Positions 46,821 through 55,719 of a stretch of 64,000 bases of DNA are shown piece by piece. Both the position numbers and the translations under genes were made by a program. Each line of letters begins with the position of its first letter. Positions within the stretch are counted from its first letter, which is position 1. The notes below the pieces were generated by a model. The model saw nothing but the letters and a program-made list of their open reading frames with translations. It made no database searches and was not told the origin of the DNA. Source of the DNA: Hyphomicrobium sulfonivorans (GTDB lineage: Bacteria > Pseudomonadota > Alphaproteobacteria > Rhizobiales > Hyphomicrobiaceae); assembly GCF_013306565.1 (NCBI RefSeq), contig NZ_PZPO01000008.1:1-64000 (forward strand), written 5' to 3'.

Positions 46821-47513
46821 TCACTCTCCGGTCATCGATAGGCGAAATTCCAGAACCGCCGGCATGCTGGCAAGGGTGCGCACCAAGCGCTGGGGCGCAT
46901 CAGCCTCCTCTGAATAGATCAGCATGCGATATTCGAACATCGTTCCCGATGCGATCAGCCGATAGCTGATCTTGGAAATGGTAAAGCCGTGATGATCGAG
47001 CAATGCCCGAAGTTCAGCTTCGGGCAGAATGGAATCGCGCGTAAAGCGGATGACATTGTAGGCTGAGGTGCGGATCGTCAGCCAGCCTTCGACATGCCGG
47101 AACACCGCCAGCACGATCAGCGTCGCGACGGTGGCGAGAATGGCCGGGAAATAAAACCCGATACCGAACATGATGCCGATGGCAGCGGTGATCCAGATCG
47201 AAGCCGCAGTGGTCAACCCACGCACGGTGAAGCGTTCCTTGAAGATCACGCCGGCACCCAGAAAGCCGATGCCGGTCATGATGCCTTGCGCAACACGCGT
47301 CGGATCGGCACGAACGGTTTCGCGCGCGATCGTTTCGAGCCACTCGTCCTGATAGAGCGTGATGAGCATCAGCAGGGCCGATGCAAGGCATACAAGCGCG
47401 TGCGTGCGAAACCCCGCAGGGCGTCCATGAATGGAGCGCTCCAAACCAATCAGGCTGCCAGCGAGCAGGGCGGCGCCAAGGTGCAGCATTATTTCCGGGT
47501 AGTGATCGGGCAT
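46821..47513 (-). CDS. MgtC/SapB-family membrane protein
   Basis: The product has 230 residues with about five membrane helices and the MgtC signature GSLIGLERSIHGRPAGFRTHAL and TGIGFLGAGVIF. A C-terminal ACT-like domain (about 150–225) follows. MgtC proteins are linked to low Mg2+ survival and ATP control. ATG 47513 gives the family start; the frame is open further upstream without a match. Confidence 0.9.
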   Translation of the reverse strand: MPDHYPEIMLHLGAALLAGSLIGLERSIHGRPAGFRTHALVCLASALLMLITLYQDEWLETIARETVRADPTRVAQGIMTGIGFLGAGVIFKERFTVRGLTTAASIWITAAIGIMFGIGFYFPAILATVATLIVLAVFRHVEGWLTIRTSAYNVIRFTRDSILPEAELRALLDHHGFTISKISYRLIASGTMFEYRMLIYSEEADAPQRLVRTLASMPAVLEFRLSMTGE

Positions 47514-47722
47514 TTTTGCCCCGCGCGGTGAAATCGGTAAGTGCGCCGCGCAAAGATATACGTCCGCGCGGACAACGCAGAGTGTTCGCGGAAAACGCCG
47601 AAGGGCGATGAAAGTTTCAATCAGTTGATTAGTGGTGCGGGGAGATCCGCCGCCGCGATCTGTCAAGCGGCCGACGCGGCGCTGGCTGAGCGTATTCAGC
47701 GGCGTATTGAAGAGGCACGAGC

Positions 47723-47747
47723 GGCGGGCGAAACGTATTCGCCCGCC
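47723..47747 (-). terminator. Hairpin after the cysteine desulfurase gene
   Basis: A perfect 10-bp stem (47723–47732 with 47738–47747) with a 5-base loop lies 14 bases past the minus-strand desulfurase stop. It has no T-run on that strand, so it may be a 3'-end stabiliser or weak terminator. Confidence 0.5.
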
Positions 47748-47760
47748 GTCTGATGTTGTT

Positions 47761-49899
47761 TTAGCGCCGAGCGCGGCTGGCCTGAAGGCGCTGCAGCACT
47801 GTGATCAAGGCGTCGACATCGTCGGTGGTGTTGTAAAGCGCCAGTGATGGACGCACGGTAGCTTCCAGTCCGAAGCGACGCAGGATCGGCTGCGCGCAGT
47901 GGTGGCCAGCGCGCACAGCGATACCCTCCTGCGCCAGCGCCTTGCCGACTTCTTCGACGCGCCATCCATCCAGAACGAACGATGCGACGCCGGCCTTTTC
48001 GGTTGCGGTGCCGATGATACGCAGCCCTGGAACGGTCAACAGGCCGCGCGTCAGATACTCCAGCAATTCGTGCTCGTAAGCGGCGATGTTCGACATGCCG
48101 ATGCGTGACAGATAATCGATCGCAGCGCCAAGGCCGACAGCGTCCGCAATGTTGCCGGTTCCAGCTTCAAAGCGCGCCGGGGCGCCATGAAAGGTTGTCT
48201 TTTCGAACGTGACATCGCTGATCATGTTGCCGCCGCCCTGCCATGGCGGCATCGCCTCCAGTATGCTGGGACGACCGTAAACAGCGCCGATGCCGGTGGG
48301 TGCAAACATCTTGTGTCCCGAGAACACGAAGAAGTCTGCGTCCAGCGCCTGCACATCGATGGGCATGTGCGAAACCGACTGCGCGCCATCAACGATGGCA
48401 ATGGCGCCGTGCCGGTGTGCAATCGCAACCATGTCGGCAACGGGCGTCACCGTGCCGAGCGCATTCGACACCTGACTGAACGAAGCGACGCGCGTGCGCG
48501 GCGTGAAGAGCTTTTCAAACTCCTCCAGTATGATCTGGCCGCTGTCATCAACCGGCGCAACCTTGAGGATCGCACCTTTCTCGGCGGCGAGCTGCTGCCA
48601 TGGCACAATGTTGGCGTGGTGTTCAAGATGCGAGACGATGATCTCGTCGCCTTCGCCGACATTGCGCCCGCCCCACGCTTTGGCGATCAGGTTGATGCCC
48701 TCGGTTGTGCCGCGGACAAAGATGATGCTTTCCGGTGACGGCGCGTTGATGAAGGTGCGCACCTTGGCGCGCGCATCTTCATAGGCATCGGTTGAGCGTG
48801 CAGCCAGCGTGTGCGCCGCGCGATGGATGTTGGAATTTTCGTGCGCGTAATAATACGCCAGCCGGTCGATAACGCTCTGGGGCTTCTGCGTCGTCGCGCC
48901 GTTATCGAGCCAGACAAGCGGCTTGCCGTTTACCTGCTCGCGCAGGATCGGGAAGTCCCTGCGGATGGCGCGCGGATCGAATGGGTGCACGCCCGATATG
49001 GCCTGCGGTGAGCCGGCGACGGCAGGCTGATGCTGGTAGCCGAGCGCGTTCAGATCCAGCGCGCTGACATCGAGCGGAGAAGCGCTGTAAGCGTATGCGA
49101 ACGGCGTGCCTGACGCGGGCGTAGACGCCGACTTTGCAGCGGGTGTTGCGCCATTGCCGGACTTCGGCGCGGGATCGAATGGCGCCGCCGTCGAACGGTC
49201 AAGGAACGCAAAGCTGTTGCCGGGTGATGCAGCGCCATAGGCCGGCCCCGTCAGCGTGTCGTTGCCGTATGACAGATCGCCGTCGTCAAATTCGGGCACC
49301 AGCGATAGCGTGCCGCCAAGAGAAAACGGCACGGCTGCGTAGTCGAGCTCGTTGGTCGCGGGCCGCGACGGTGCGGGAGCACCTGACATTGGTCGTGCAG
49401 GTGCCGCTGCACCTGTGCTTGGTGTGTTCTGTGGTGACCGAGAGAATGACGGCAGCTCAAGCGTATCCAGGCCGGGGCCTGTCGGGCTGCCGCTGGCAAG
49501 CGCCGGTGCGGATTGGATCTGTTGCGGATTACGCGACGCCGGTTCGGCGGCAAACACATGCGCTGATGGCTGCGCCGCTCCCGACTCCGGAATAGGCAGC
49601 GCTGGCCGGCCGGGATTCTGGTTCGGCGTCAGCGGCGGATGCAGCGTTGGCGTGCCGGGAACGGAGTTATAGGCAGACTCCGATGCAAACACGTGCGCCG
49701 ACGGCAGCGCCGCGCCAGGCCCAGGATAGGGACTGGCTGGCGGCGTCGCATACAACGCATTAGCCAGACGAGCAATTGCTGCCACGTCTGGCACGGCGGT
49801 GGGCGGTGCAGATTGCACCGCGTCACCTGCGACGGATGGCGTCGCGTTTTCTGCCGTATCGGCCACGGCGCTCACTTCACTTCGCTGCGGGGTAGTCAT
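47761..49899 (-). CDS. Family 2A encapsulin cargo: cysteine desulfurase with disordered N-terminus
   Basis: This 712-residue protein has two parts. Residues 1–305 are Pro/Ala/Ser/Gly-rich and look disordered; within them GAAxPSAHVFAxE occurs twice (about residues 62–74 and 107–119) and IARLANALY lies at 42–50. Residues 306–712 are a SufS-like class V desulfurase with PLP-lysine Lys530 (SGHKMFAPTG), Asp504 (IVDGAQ) and active cysteine Cys668 (RAGHHCAQP). In known family 2A systems the long N-terminal region loads the enzyme into the shell, where it takes sulfur from cysteine. Its ATG lies inside the shell gene's 3' end. Confidence 0.93.
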   Translation of the reverse strand: MTTPQRSEVSAVADTAENATPSVAGDAVQSAPPTAVPDVAAIARLANALYATPPASPYPGPGAALPSAHVFASESAYNSVPGTPTLHPPLTPNQNPGRPALPIPESGAAQPSAHVFAAEPASRNPQQIQSAPALASGSPTGPGLDTLELPSFSRSPQNTPSTGAAAPARPMSGAPAPSRPATNELDYAAVPFSLGGTLSLVPEFDDGDLSYGNDTLTGPAYGAASPGNSFAFLDRSTAAPFDPAPKSGNGATPAAKSASTPASGTPFAYAYSASPLDVSALDLNALGYQHQPAVAGSPQAISGVHPFDPRAIRRDFPILREQVNGKPLVWLDNGATTQKPQSVIDRLAYYYAHENSNIHRAAHTLAARSTDAYEDARAKVRTFINAPSPESIIFVRGTTEGINLIAKAWGGRNVGEGDEIIVSHLEHHANIVPWQQLAAEKGAILKVAPVDDSGQIILEEFEKLFTPRTRVASFSQVSNALGTVTPVADMVAIAHRHGAIAIVDGAQSVSHMPIDVQALDADFFVFSGHKMFAPTGIGAVYGRPSILEAMPPWQGGGNMISDVTFEKTTFHGAPARFEAGTGNIADAVGLGAAIDYLSRIGMSNIAAYEHELLEYLTRGLLTVPGLRIIGTATEKAGVASFVLDGWRVEEVGKALAQEGIAVRAGHHCAQPILRRFGLEATVRPSLALYNTTDDVDALITVLQRLQASRARR

Positions 49900-50830
49900 G
49901 GTACTTGCCCACCTCAACATCATCCAGAACGCCCAGTGCGTCTTCCGTGTGAACGGCAAGCGAGCAGTAAAGCGAGATCAGGTATGATGCGATTGCGCGC
50001 CGATCGATACCCATGAAGCGAACCGAAAGGCTGGGAGCAACTTCGCCGGGCACGCCGGGCTGGAACAGGCCGACGACGCCCTGCTTCTTCTCACCAGTGC
50101 GCAGCAGCAGGAACTTGGACTTTCCTTCCGGCGTCAGCGGAACCTTATCCGACGGAACAAGCGGGATGCCGCGCCAGGTGAGGAACGGTGAGCCGAACAG
50201 ATTGACGGTGGGCGGCGGTACGCCACGGCGAGTGCATTCGCGCCCGAAGGCGGCGATGCCACGCGGATGCGCGAGGAAGAATGACGGCTCTTTCCAGACC
50301 TTCGCGATCAACTCGTCGAGATCGTCAGGCGTCGGAGCGCCGCTGCGCGCGGTAATGCGCATCGACGGTGCAGTGTTGGCGAGCAGGCCATATTCCTTGT
50401 TGTTGATCAGCTCGCTTTCCTGCCGCTCTTTCACCTTCTCGATCAGCAGGCGCAACTGCTCCTGGATCTGATCGAATGGGTGGCTGTAAAGATCGGATAC
50501 GCGGGTCTGAACGTCGAGCACCGTCGTGACCGCGTTCAGGAAGTATTCGCGCGGCTGCTCTTCGTAGTCGACGAATGTCTCAGGCAGATCCGGGTCGCTG
50601 TCACGCGGCGGGCTGCACTGTACGTCCAGAGTGGAGCTTGCAGTTGCGCCGCGCGTTTCCTTCACTTTGTTGAGGCGGTAGATGCCGGCTTCCACTGGTG
50701 TCCACGGCAGGAACGGAATGAGCCAGCGCGGCGTAATTCCACCCCATTGCGCCCGCGTCTTGGTGGCGTTGGCTAATTGCCTCGCCGCCCCTTCTGCCAG
50801 TGTTCCGCGACCTACGCCTTCCTCAGCCAT
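49877..50830 (-). CDS. Family 2A encapsulin nanocompartment shell protein
   Basis: This 317-residue shell protein resembles SrpI-type encapsulins. An N-terminal arm (about 1–70, ARQLANATKTRAQWGGITPR, then WLIPFLPWTPVEAGIYRLN) precedes the HK97-like fold: PREYFLNAVTTVLDVQTRVSD, the P-domain helix EYGLLANTAPSMRI, RWRGIPLVPSDKVP-type loops and a C-terminal SLYCSLAVHTEDALGVLDDV. No cyclic-nucleotide-binding insert is present, so it is subtype 2A. AAGG lies upstream of ATG 50830; the longer frame to 50863 lacks support. Its gene overlaps the desulfurase gene by 23 bases. Confidence 0.92.
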   Translation of the reverse strand: MAEEGVGRGTLAEGAARQLANATKTRAQWGGITPRWLIPFLPWTPVEAGIYRLNKVKETRGATASSTLDVQCSPPRDSDPDLPETFVDYEEQPREYFLNAVTTVLDVQTRVSDLYSHPFDQIQEQLRLLIEKVKERQESELINNKEYGLLANTAPSMRITARSGAPTPDDLDELIAKVWKEPSFFLAHPRGIAAFGRECTRRGVPPPTVNLFGSPFLTWRGIPLVPSDKVPLTPEGKSKFLLLRTGEKKQGVVGLFQPGVPGEVAPSLSVRFMGIDRRAIASYLISLYCSLAVHTEDALGVLDDVEVGKYHDYPAAK

Positions 50831-51188
50831 TGAGAAACCTTTCTTGCACACGTTGGCTCGCACGCTGACCTGCGGGCAGCGCGGTATATGCGGGCCTTTT
50901 TGTTTCGGCCTGCATTTGGAAATATGAAGTTTTTCGACTTAGCGTCTGAAGGCGGGTTTATATTCTAATATTGGCACTCGCAATGGAAATAAGCATTCCC
51001 AAAACAGTTTTGGTTCATTATTACGGATGGACGTTCGTTTAATTGAAATTCGAGTTTTTAAGGGGCGTTATATTGTCGTTTTGCGCGGGGTTGTTCGTTT
51101 TTTTGAAGGTGACGTTGTTAGCAAAAAGGCGACCCCTTTTAGGAGCCGCCTTTTTTTGAAGAGTAGCGCTGTTCCGCTGTGCAAACGA
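50831..51188. other. A/T-rich spacer between cysK and the encapsulin gene
   Basis: No gene is seen. The middle (about 50925–51120) is strikingly A/T-rich for this genome. The cysK terminator lies at 51123–51157, so the shell gene probably has its own promoter here. On the minus strand TTGCGA followed 15 bases later by TATAAA (within 50955–50985) is a weak candidate. Confidence 0.55.
51123..51157. terminator. Bidirectional-looking terminator after cysK
   Basis: AAAAAGGCG (51123–51131) pairs with CGCCTTTTT (51147–51155), with further inner pairing. Both ends are A/T runs, so it can work on either strand; the minus strand is relevant for cysK. Confidence 0.82.
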
Positions 51189-52190
51189 TCAGGCGGGCTT
51201 TGACGGATCAAGGAACAGATCGCTGGTGTAATACCGTTCGGCCGACGAAGGCGCGACGGTGACGATGGTCTTGCCGGCGAACTCAGGGCGTTCGGCGATC
51301 GACAGAGCAGCGGCCACATTGGCGCCCGTCGAAATGCCGCCCGGAATCCCCTCGACCTTCGCCACCAGGCGCGAAACCTCAAACGCCTGTTCGCTCGAAA
51401 CGGTAACGATCTCGTCGATCAGACCGGTGTCGAGAATGGACGGAATGAAGCCTGCGCCGATGCCCTGAATTTTGTGCGGGCCGCGTGGCTGGCCGGAAAG
51501 AACCGGACTTGTCGATGGCTCAACCGCGATGATCTTGAGGCCCGGCTTACGTGGCTTCAGCGCGCGGCCGACGCCGGTAAGCGTGCCGCCAGTACCGACG
51601 CCAAGAACGATCGCATCGACATTGCCGTTGGTGTCGTTCCAGATTTCTTCCGCCGTCGTCTTTTCGTGAACCAGCGGATTTGCGGGGTTGTCGAACTGGC
51701 CCGGAATGATGGCGCCGGGGATTGTCTTCGCCAGCTCGGCTGCGCGTTCGACCGCTGCGGGCATGCCGCCAGCTCCTGGCGTCAGCTCAAGTTCGGCGCC
51801 AAGGTGCGAAAGGATCTTGCGGCGCTCAAGCGACATTGTCTCGGGCATCACAAGGATCAGTCGATAGCCGCGGGCCGCAGCAACGAATGCAAGGCCGATG
51901 CCTGTGTTGCCCGATGTTGGCTCAATCAGCACGGTGCGGCCGGGGGTGATGCGGCCTTCCGCTTCGAGCGCGTCAATCATCGCAACGCCGATGCGGTCTT
52001 TCACCGACGAAAGCGGATTGAAGAATTCAAGCTTCAGCAGAATGTCCGCTTTCACCTTTGCGGCGTTCGCTATCTTGGACAGCCGCACGAGCGGCGTGTG
52101 GCCGATCGTTTCCGCGATTGAATCATAGACGCGGCCGCGCCCCCACGATTGCGTTGCAGCCAGGGTTTTGAACTCGGTGGTGTTGGTCAT
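51189..52190 (-). CDS. cysK: Cysteine synthase A (O-acetylserine sulfhydrylase)
   Basis: CysK (333 residues) makes cysteine from O-acetylserine and sulfide with PLP. The PLP lysine is Lys64 (NPLSSVKDRIG), the substrate loop is EPTSGNTGIGLAF and the phosphate loop is GVGTGGTLTG. ATG 52190 gives a 20-residue lead before the family core. It lies directly upstream of the encapsulin/desulfurase pair on the same strand; cysteine is the substrate of that desulfurase. Confidence 0.95.
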   Translation of the reverse strand: MTNTTEFKTLAATQSWGRGRVYDSIAETIGHTPLVRLSKIANAAKVKADILLKLEFFNPLSSVKDRIGVAMIDALEAEGRITPGRTVLIEPTSGNTGIGLAFVAAARGYRLILVMPETMSLERRKILSHLGAELELTPGAGGMPAAVERAAELAKTIPGAIIPGQFDNPANPLVHEKTTAEEIWNDTNGNVDAIVLGVGTGGTLTGVGRALKPRKPGLKIIAVEPSTSPVLSGQPRGPHKIQGIGAGFIPSILDTGLIDEIVTVSSEQAFEVSRLVAKVEGIPGGISTGANVAAALSIAERPEFAGKTIVTVAPSSAERYYTSDLFLDPSKPA

Positions 52191-52306
52191 CGAGGAGCCT
52201 TCTGATTGAGCGATATCGGCTGATCCGCCGGGTGCACGGATTAAACGCCTCAGCTTCATCTTCTCACGTTGAGTGATTGGCTCGTGCTGTCAAGTCGGGC
52301 ATCCGA

Positions 52307-53041
52307 TCATCGATTGCGGGTACGGGCTTTGCTTGAACCTGATTTTTTTGGCGCCGCAGCAAGCGGAGGGATAGCTTTCTTTTTATCGCGTGATTTGCGT
52401 AATGTTGCTTTTTGTTTTGCGATTGTCTTTCCGGTGGAACCAAAACCACCATCGCCGCGCGCCGTATTTGAAATGGTTTTAACTTCGACCAGCGTCGCCT
52501 GCAGAACAGCTGCGATGACCATCTGCGCAATGCGATCGCCACGGCGTATATCGAACGGCGCCTGGCCAAGATTAGCGAGAATGACGCCCACCTCACCGCG
52601 ATAGTCGCTATCGACGGTGCCGGGGCTATTGAGAACCGTGACACCGTTTTTAAGCGCCAGCCCTGAGCGCGGGCGCACCTGGGCCTCATAACCCTGTGGC
52701 AGTTCTATCGTCAGGCCGGTTGGCACCAAAGCACGCGCGCCGGGAGCAAGCGTGATCGGGTGGGCGACATCGATGGCTGCCAGCAGATCCATGCCGGCTG
52801 CGCCCGACGTCTGATACGCAGGCAGGGGCAGGCCTTGTCCGTGGGCCAGCTGAACGACGCGCACCTTCACCTTGTTCTTTACCGCCCGCGTGGCTGTCGA
52901 TGATTTCTTTTGCTTCGATTGCGCCGGTGCCGCGGTTCGCGCCGGTTTGCCGGGTGCGGAGACGCGCGTCGGTTTTGTGGCGCGGACGGCAGCCCTGCGC
53001 ACGGCTGCAGCTTTTGATGCAGGTTTGCCCTTCGTTGTCAT
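52307..53041 (-). CDS. dut: dUTPase with basic N- and C-terminal tails
   Basis: The core (about 59–204) is a normal trimeric dUTPase that hydrolyses dUTP to d[11 protein letters not shown] (motif 1), RPRSGLAL (2), [11 protein letters not shown] (3), RGDRIAQM (4) and [10 protein letters not shown] (5). The 244-residue length is well above the usual ~150. A Lys/Arg/Ala-rich tail of about 58 residues precedes the core and one of about 40 follows it. The ATG overlaps the coaBC stop (ATGA), which supports the long form; a GTG near the core could give a short form. The tails might bind nucleic acid. Confidence 0.92.
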   Translation of the reverse strand: MTTKGKPASKAAAVRRAAVRATKPTRVSAPGKPARTAAPAQSKQKKSSTATRAVKNKVKVRVVQLAHGQGLPLPAYQTSGAAGMDLLAAIDVAHPITLAPGARALVPTGLTIELPQGYEAQVRPRSGLALKNGVTVLNSPGTVDSDYRGEVGVILANLGQAPFDIRRGDRIAQMVIAAVLQATLVEVKTISNTARGDGGFGSTGKTIAKQKATLRKSRDKKKAIPPLAAAPKKSGSSKARTRNR

Positions 53042-54276
53042 TCCGCTACCGACGCCTTTGAATTGAAATGATCTGCGATGTGCGCCATCAGCCGCGCGGC
53101 CACCTCATCCTTGCTGAGTGTTGGCCAATCCTCGACGCCGTGCGCAGTAACGAGATGGACGGTGTTGCCGTCACCGCCGAACACGCCGCGTGCGGGGGAC
53201 ACATCGTTGGCAACGATCCAGTCCGCGCCCTTGGTCTGACGTTTGCGCGTGGCTTCCGCCACAACGTTTTCCGTCTCGGCTGCAAAGCCGATGACCAGGG
53301 TCGGACGCCCTTCGGTGCGATTGCCGACGCCTGCAAGGATGTCAGGATTTTCGGTGAGTTCGAGTTGCGGTTTGCCACCCGCTGATTTTTTGATCTTGGC
53401 CTGCTTTTGCGCGTTGGTGCGCCAGTCAGCAACTGCAGCGGCGAAGATCGCGACATCGGCGGGTAGCGCGTTAGCAACGGCTTGCGCCATTTCCTGCGCC
53501 GTTTCGATGTGCACCACATTGATGCCGGCAGGATCGGCCAGCGCAACCGGCCCGGTCACAAGCGTGACGTCAGCGCCAAGCGCAGCTGCTGCGCGTGCGA
53601 TCGCGTGTCCCTGTTTGCCGGAGGAGCGATTGGCGATGTAGCGCACTGGGTCAATTGGTTCGTGCGTGGGCCCGCTGGTCACAAGCACATGCTTGCCCGC
53701 AAGCGGACCGCCTTGCGCGGCTGATGCGCCGTCGGCATTCAGCAGACGTGACGCTGCTGCGATGATCTCGGGCACCTCTGCGAGACGACCTGGACCGGCT
53801 TCATTGCTCTCGGCCATCTCGCCAACATTGGGACCGATAAAATGGATGCCGTCATTGAGCAGCTGCGCGACGTTGCGCCGGGTCGCGGGGTGCATCCACA
53901 TGCGCGGGTTCATTGCCGGGGCGACCAGCACAGGCTTGTCCGTGGCCATCAGCACGGTCGATGCAAGATCGTCGGCATGGCCACCAGCCATCTTGGCCAG
54001 CAGATCGGCAGTGGCGGGCGCGACGATGATCAGGTCGGCCTCGCGCGACAGGCGGATGTGGCCGATCTCCTGCTCGGCGTTGAGATCGAACAGGTTGGTA
54101 AGCACCGGGCCGTTGCTGAGCGCGCCGACGGAAAGCGGCGTGACGAATTCGGTGGCGGCTTTGGTCATCACCGCGCGCACGCTGGCGCCCTCATCGCGCA
54201 GGCGGCGGATGAGTTCGAGGCATTTGTAAGCGGCAATGCCGCCGCCGATTATCAGTAGTATTCGCCGCTGTTTCAC
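53038..54276 (-). CDS. coaBC: Bifunctional phosphopantothenoylcysteine decarboxylase/phosphopantothenate–cysteine ligase
   Basis: This 412-residue protein covers two steps of coenzyme A synthesis. The N-terminal flavoprotein decarboxylase CoaC (about 1–185) has [16 protein letters not shown] and [13 protein letters not shown]. The C-terminal ligase CoaB (about 195–400) has [24 protein letters not shown] and DWIVANDVS. The ligase uses cysteine, so cysK nearby is consistent. It is cytoplasmic. Overlaps dut by 4 bases. Confidence 0.95.
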   Translation of the reverse strand: MKQRRILLIIGGGIAAYKCLELIRRLRDEGASVRAVMTKAATEFVTPLSVGALSNGPVLTNLFDLNAEQEIGHIRLSREADLIIVAPATADLLAKMAGGHADDLASTVLMATDKPVLVAPAMNPRMWMHPATRRNVAQLLNDGIHFIGPNVGEMAESNEAGPGRLAEVPEIIAAASRLLNADGASAAQGGPLAGKHVLVTSGPTHEPIDPVRYIANRSSGKQGHAIARAAAALGADVTLVTGPVALADPAGINVVHIETAQEMAQAVANALPADVAIFAAAVADWRTNAQKQAKIKKSAGGKPQLELTENPDILAGVGNRTEGRPTLVIGFAAETENVVAEATRKRQTKGADWIVANDVSPARGVFGGDGNTVHLVTAHGVEDWPTLSKDEVAARLMAHIADHFNSKASVAE

Positions 54277-54670
54277 GTGGCACGCTCACCTTTGGGAAGG
54301 CGTTAAGGCTAACACGCTGCCGACGGAAAATGGGTTAAGGAGCAGGCAGCGCGGCAGAGGTGCTGCCTCATTAGCATGCGGAACCGTGAACCGCGATTGC
54401 TGGGCCGGAACATGCCGAAGTATGATGGCGTTAGGGCTGCGGGTCAGCGGTATTTTTTTGCTGCCGCACTGGATGAATTAGGCCACCCTTGCCGAAGTGC
54501 TACACGTAAAATCTCGGCACTTCAGGGGGTACTCGGATCGTGGGGCCGGCATGGCTCAAGATTTTTGAGGGGCCTGGACTAGCGAGGGTCCGCTCAATGC
54601 CCAACATATGCTTGGGCCCAACATCCGCTTGGCCGTATGTGGATCGATCCGGTGTGAATGGGGAGAGACT
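54277..54670. other. Spacer before the TPR-protein gene
   Basis: These 394 bases, between divergent coaBC and the TPR gene, hold no convincing gene. Small hairpins are possible: GAAGTGC/GCACTTC near 54495–54525 and GCCCAA/TTGGGC near 54599–54617. Promoters for both genes are expected here. Confidence 0.5.
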
Positions 54671-55330
54671 ATGGTGGGCGTCCGTCGTGCTGTTGCGATG
54701 CTGGCAAGCGTTGCCGTCGCGGTCACCGTGTCTGTGGCGGCCCCGGCAGGAGCAGCCGCTTCCAACGCGAAGGTTGACTGCCACAGCGAGGACAATGAGC
54801 GCCGCATCGAGGGCTGCTCGATCCTGATCGAAACGCCCGGCTTGCCAAGCGATGAGCTCAGCCTCGCCTATGCGATGCGCGCCCTGGCCTATTCGCTCGT
54901 CGGCCATTTCGACAAAGGCTTGCAGGATTATGACGCCGCGCTTGCGATAACACCGGATTTTCCGCTGGCGCTGAATAATCGCGCCTGGTCCTACTACAAG
55001 CTGGACCGCGCCGCGGAGGGCATCGCCGATGTTGAACGGGCGCTAAAGCTGGCTCCGGACAGCCCGTTCGCGCTCGATACGCGGGCGCACATCCGCCAGT
55101 CCCTTGGCCAGAGCGACGCCGCTTACGAAGATTACAATCTCGCGATGCGGCTGGGCGGCAAAAGCATGGTGAAGATGTATCAGTGCGGGCTGAAGGCTAA
55201 CGGGCTGTACTTCGGCGCGGTGGATGGTGAGCGGTCTGAAACACTCCAAAAGGCGCTGCGCACATGCTCCGGCATGCGCCAATGTGATCCCCTGCCATCC
55301 GACGCTGAATGCCGGCCTGAGGTTTCCTGA
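54671..55330 (+). CDS. Exported TPR protein
   Basis: This 219-residue protein has a signal peptide (about 1–30, ending GAAAS). Three TPR units follow (about 55–165: SLAYAMRALAYSLVGHFDKG, LALNNRAWSYYKLDRAAEGI, then ALDTRAHIRQSLGQSDAAYE). A Cys-containing C-terminus suggests periplasmic disulfides. TPRs mediate protein contacts; the partner is unknown. ATG 54671 follows GGGGAGAG at a good distance. Confidence 0.87.
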   Translation: MVGVRRAVAMLASVAVAVTVSVAAPAGAAASNAKVDCHSEDNERRIEGCSILIETPGLPSDELSLAYAMRALAYSLVGHFDKGLQDYDAALAITPDFPLALNNRAWSYYKLDRAAEGIADVERALKLAPDSPFALDTRAHIRQSLGQSDAAYEDYNLAMRLGGKSMVKMYQCGLKANGLYFGAVDGERSETLQKALRTCSGMRQCDPLPSDAECRPEVS

Positions 55331-55719
55331 GCCAGTTGACAGCGGCTCGAAATGTTCGCTGTACAAGCTCCTGCTTTACATCAGCGATTCATCCCCAGTC
55401 TTTGGCCCAACCCATGGCTTGACGCAGGTCGTTTGGTCGCACATGGTGCGGCCGCTGGCGAATCCTCGGACCATTCTGTCAGTCCTGAAAAATAAAAGGT
55501 CCAAGTCTAGGGAGCTATCCCGAGAGGCGGGGGGATGCGGGTACGTATCGCCCCGCCTTTTGTGTGTTTGCAGCCATCGATTGCGGGGCCAGGGCGAGGC
55601 GGGGGAAGCCGCAAATCACCGGTTTCTGTCCGCTGCGATAGCCGCGCGCCACGACGCTGTCGCAAACGGCGTTGAAGTTGCCACTGGCGGTGCGCGCACC
55701 GCGCGCTGTGCGGGGGATC
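55331..55719. other. Spacer between the TPR gene and the DUF4212 gene
   Basis: No gene is evident in these 389 bases apart from a terminator-like hairpin at 55525–55562. Translations in this stretch look random. Confidence 0.5.
55525..55562 (+). terminator. Terminator-like hairpin
   Basis: AGGCGGGG (55525–55532) pairs with CCCCGCCT (55551–55558) over an 18-base loop, followed by TTTTGTGTGTTT. It lies about 195 bases past the TPR gene. Confidence 0.6.

Noticed and set aside
47541-47753. 70-codon plus-strand frame ending ERIQRRIEEARAAGETYSPAV-like sequence
   Set aside because: The end looks protein-like, but its last codons coincide with the hairpin after the desulfurase gene, the start is weak and no family is recognised. 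Kept only as a possibility.
50955-50990. Irr-box half-site (TTAGAATAT on the minus strand) upstream of the encapsulin gene
   Set aside because: Only the left half matches; the right half-site TTCTAAA is absent, so iron control of the shell gene cannot be claimed.
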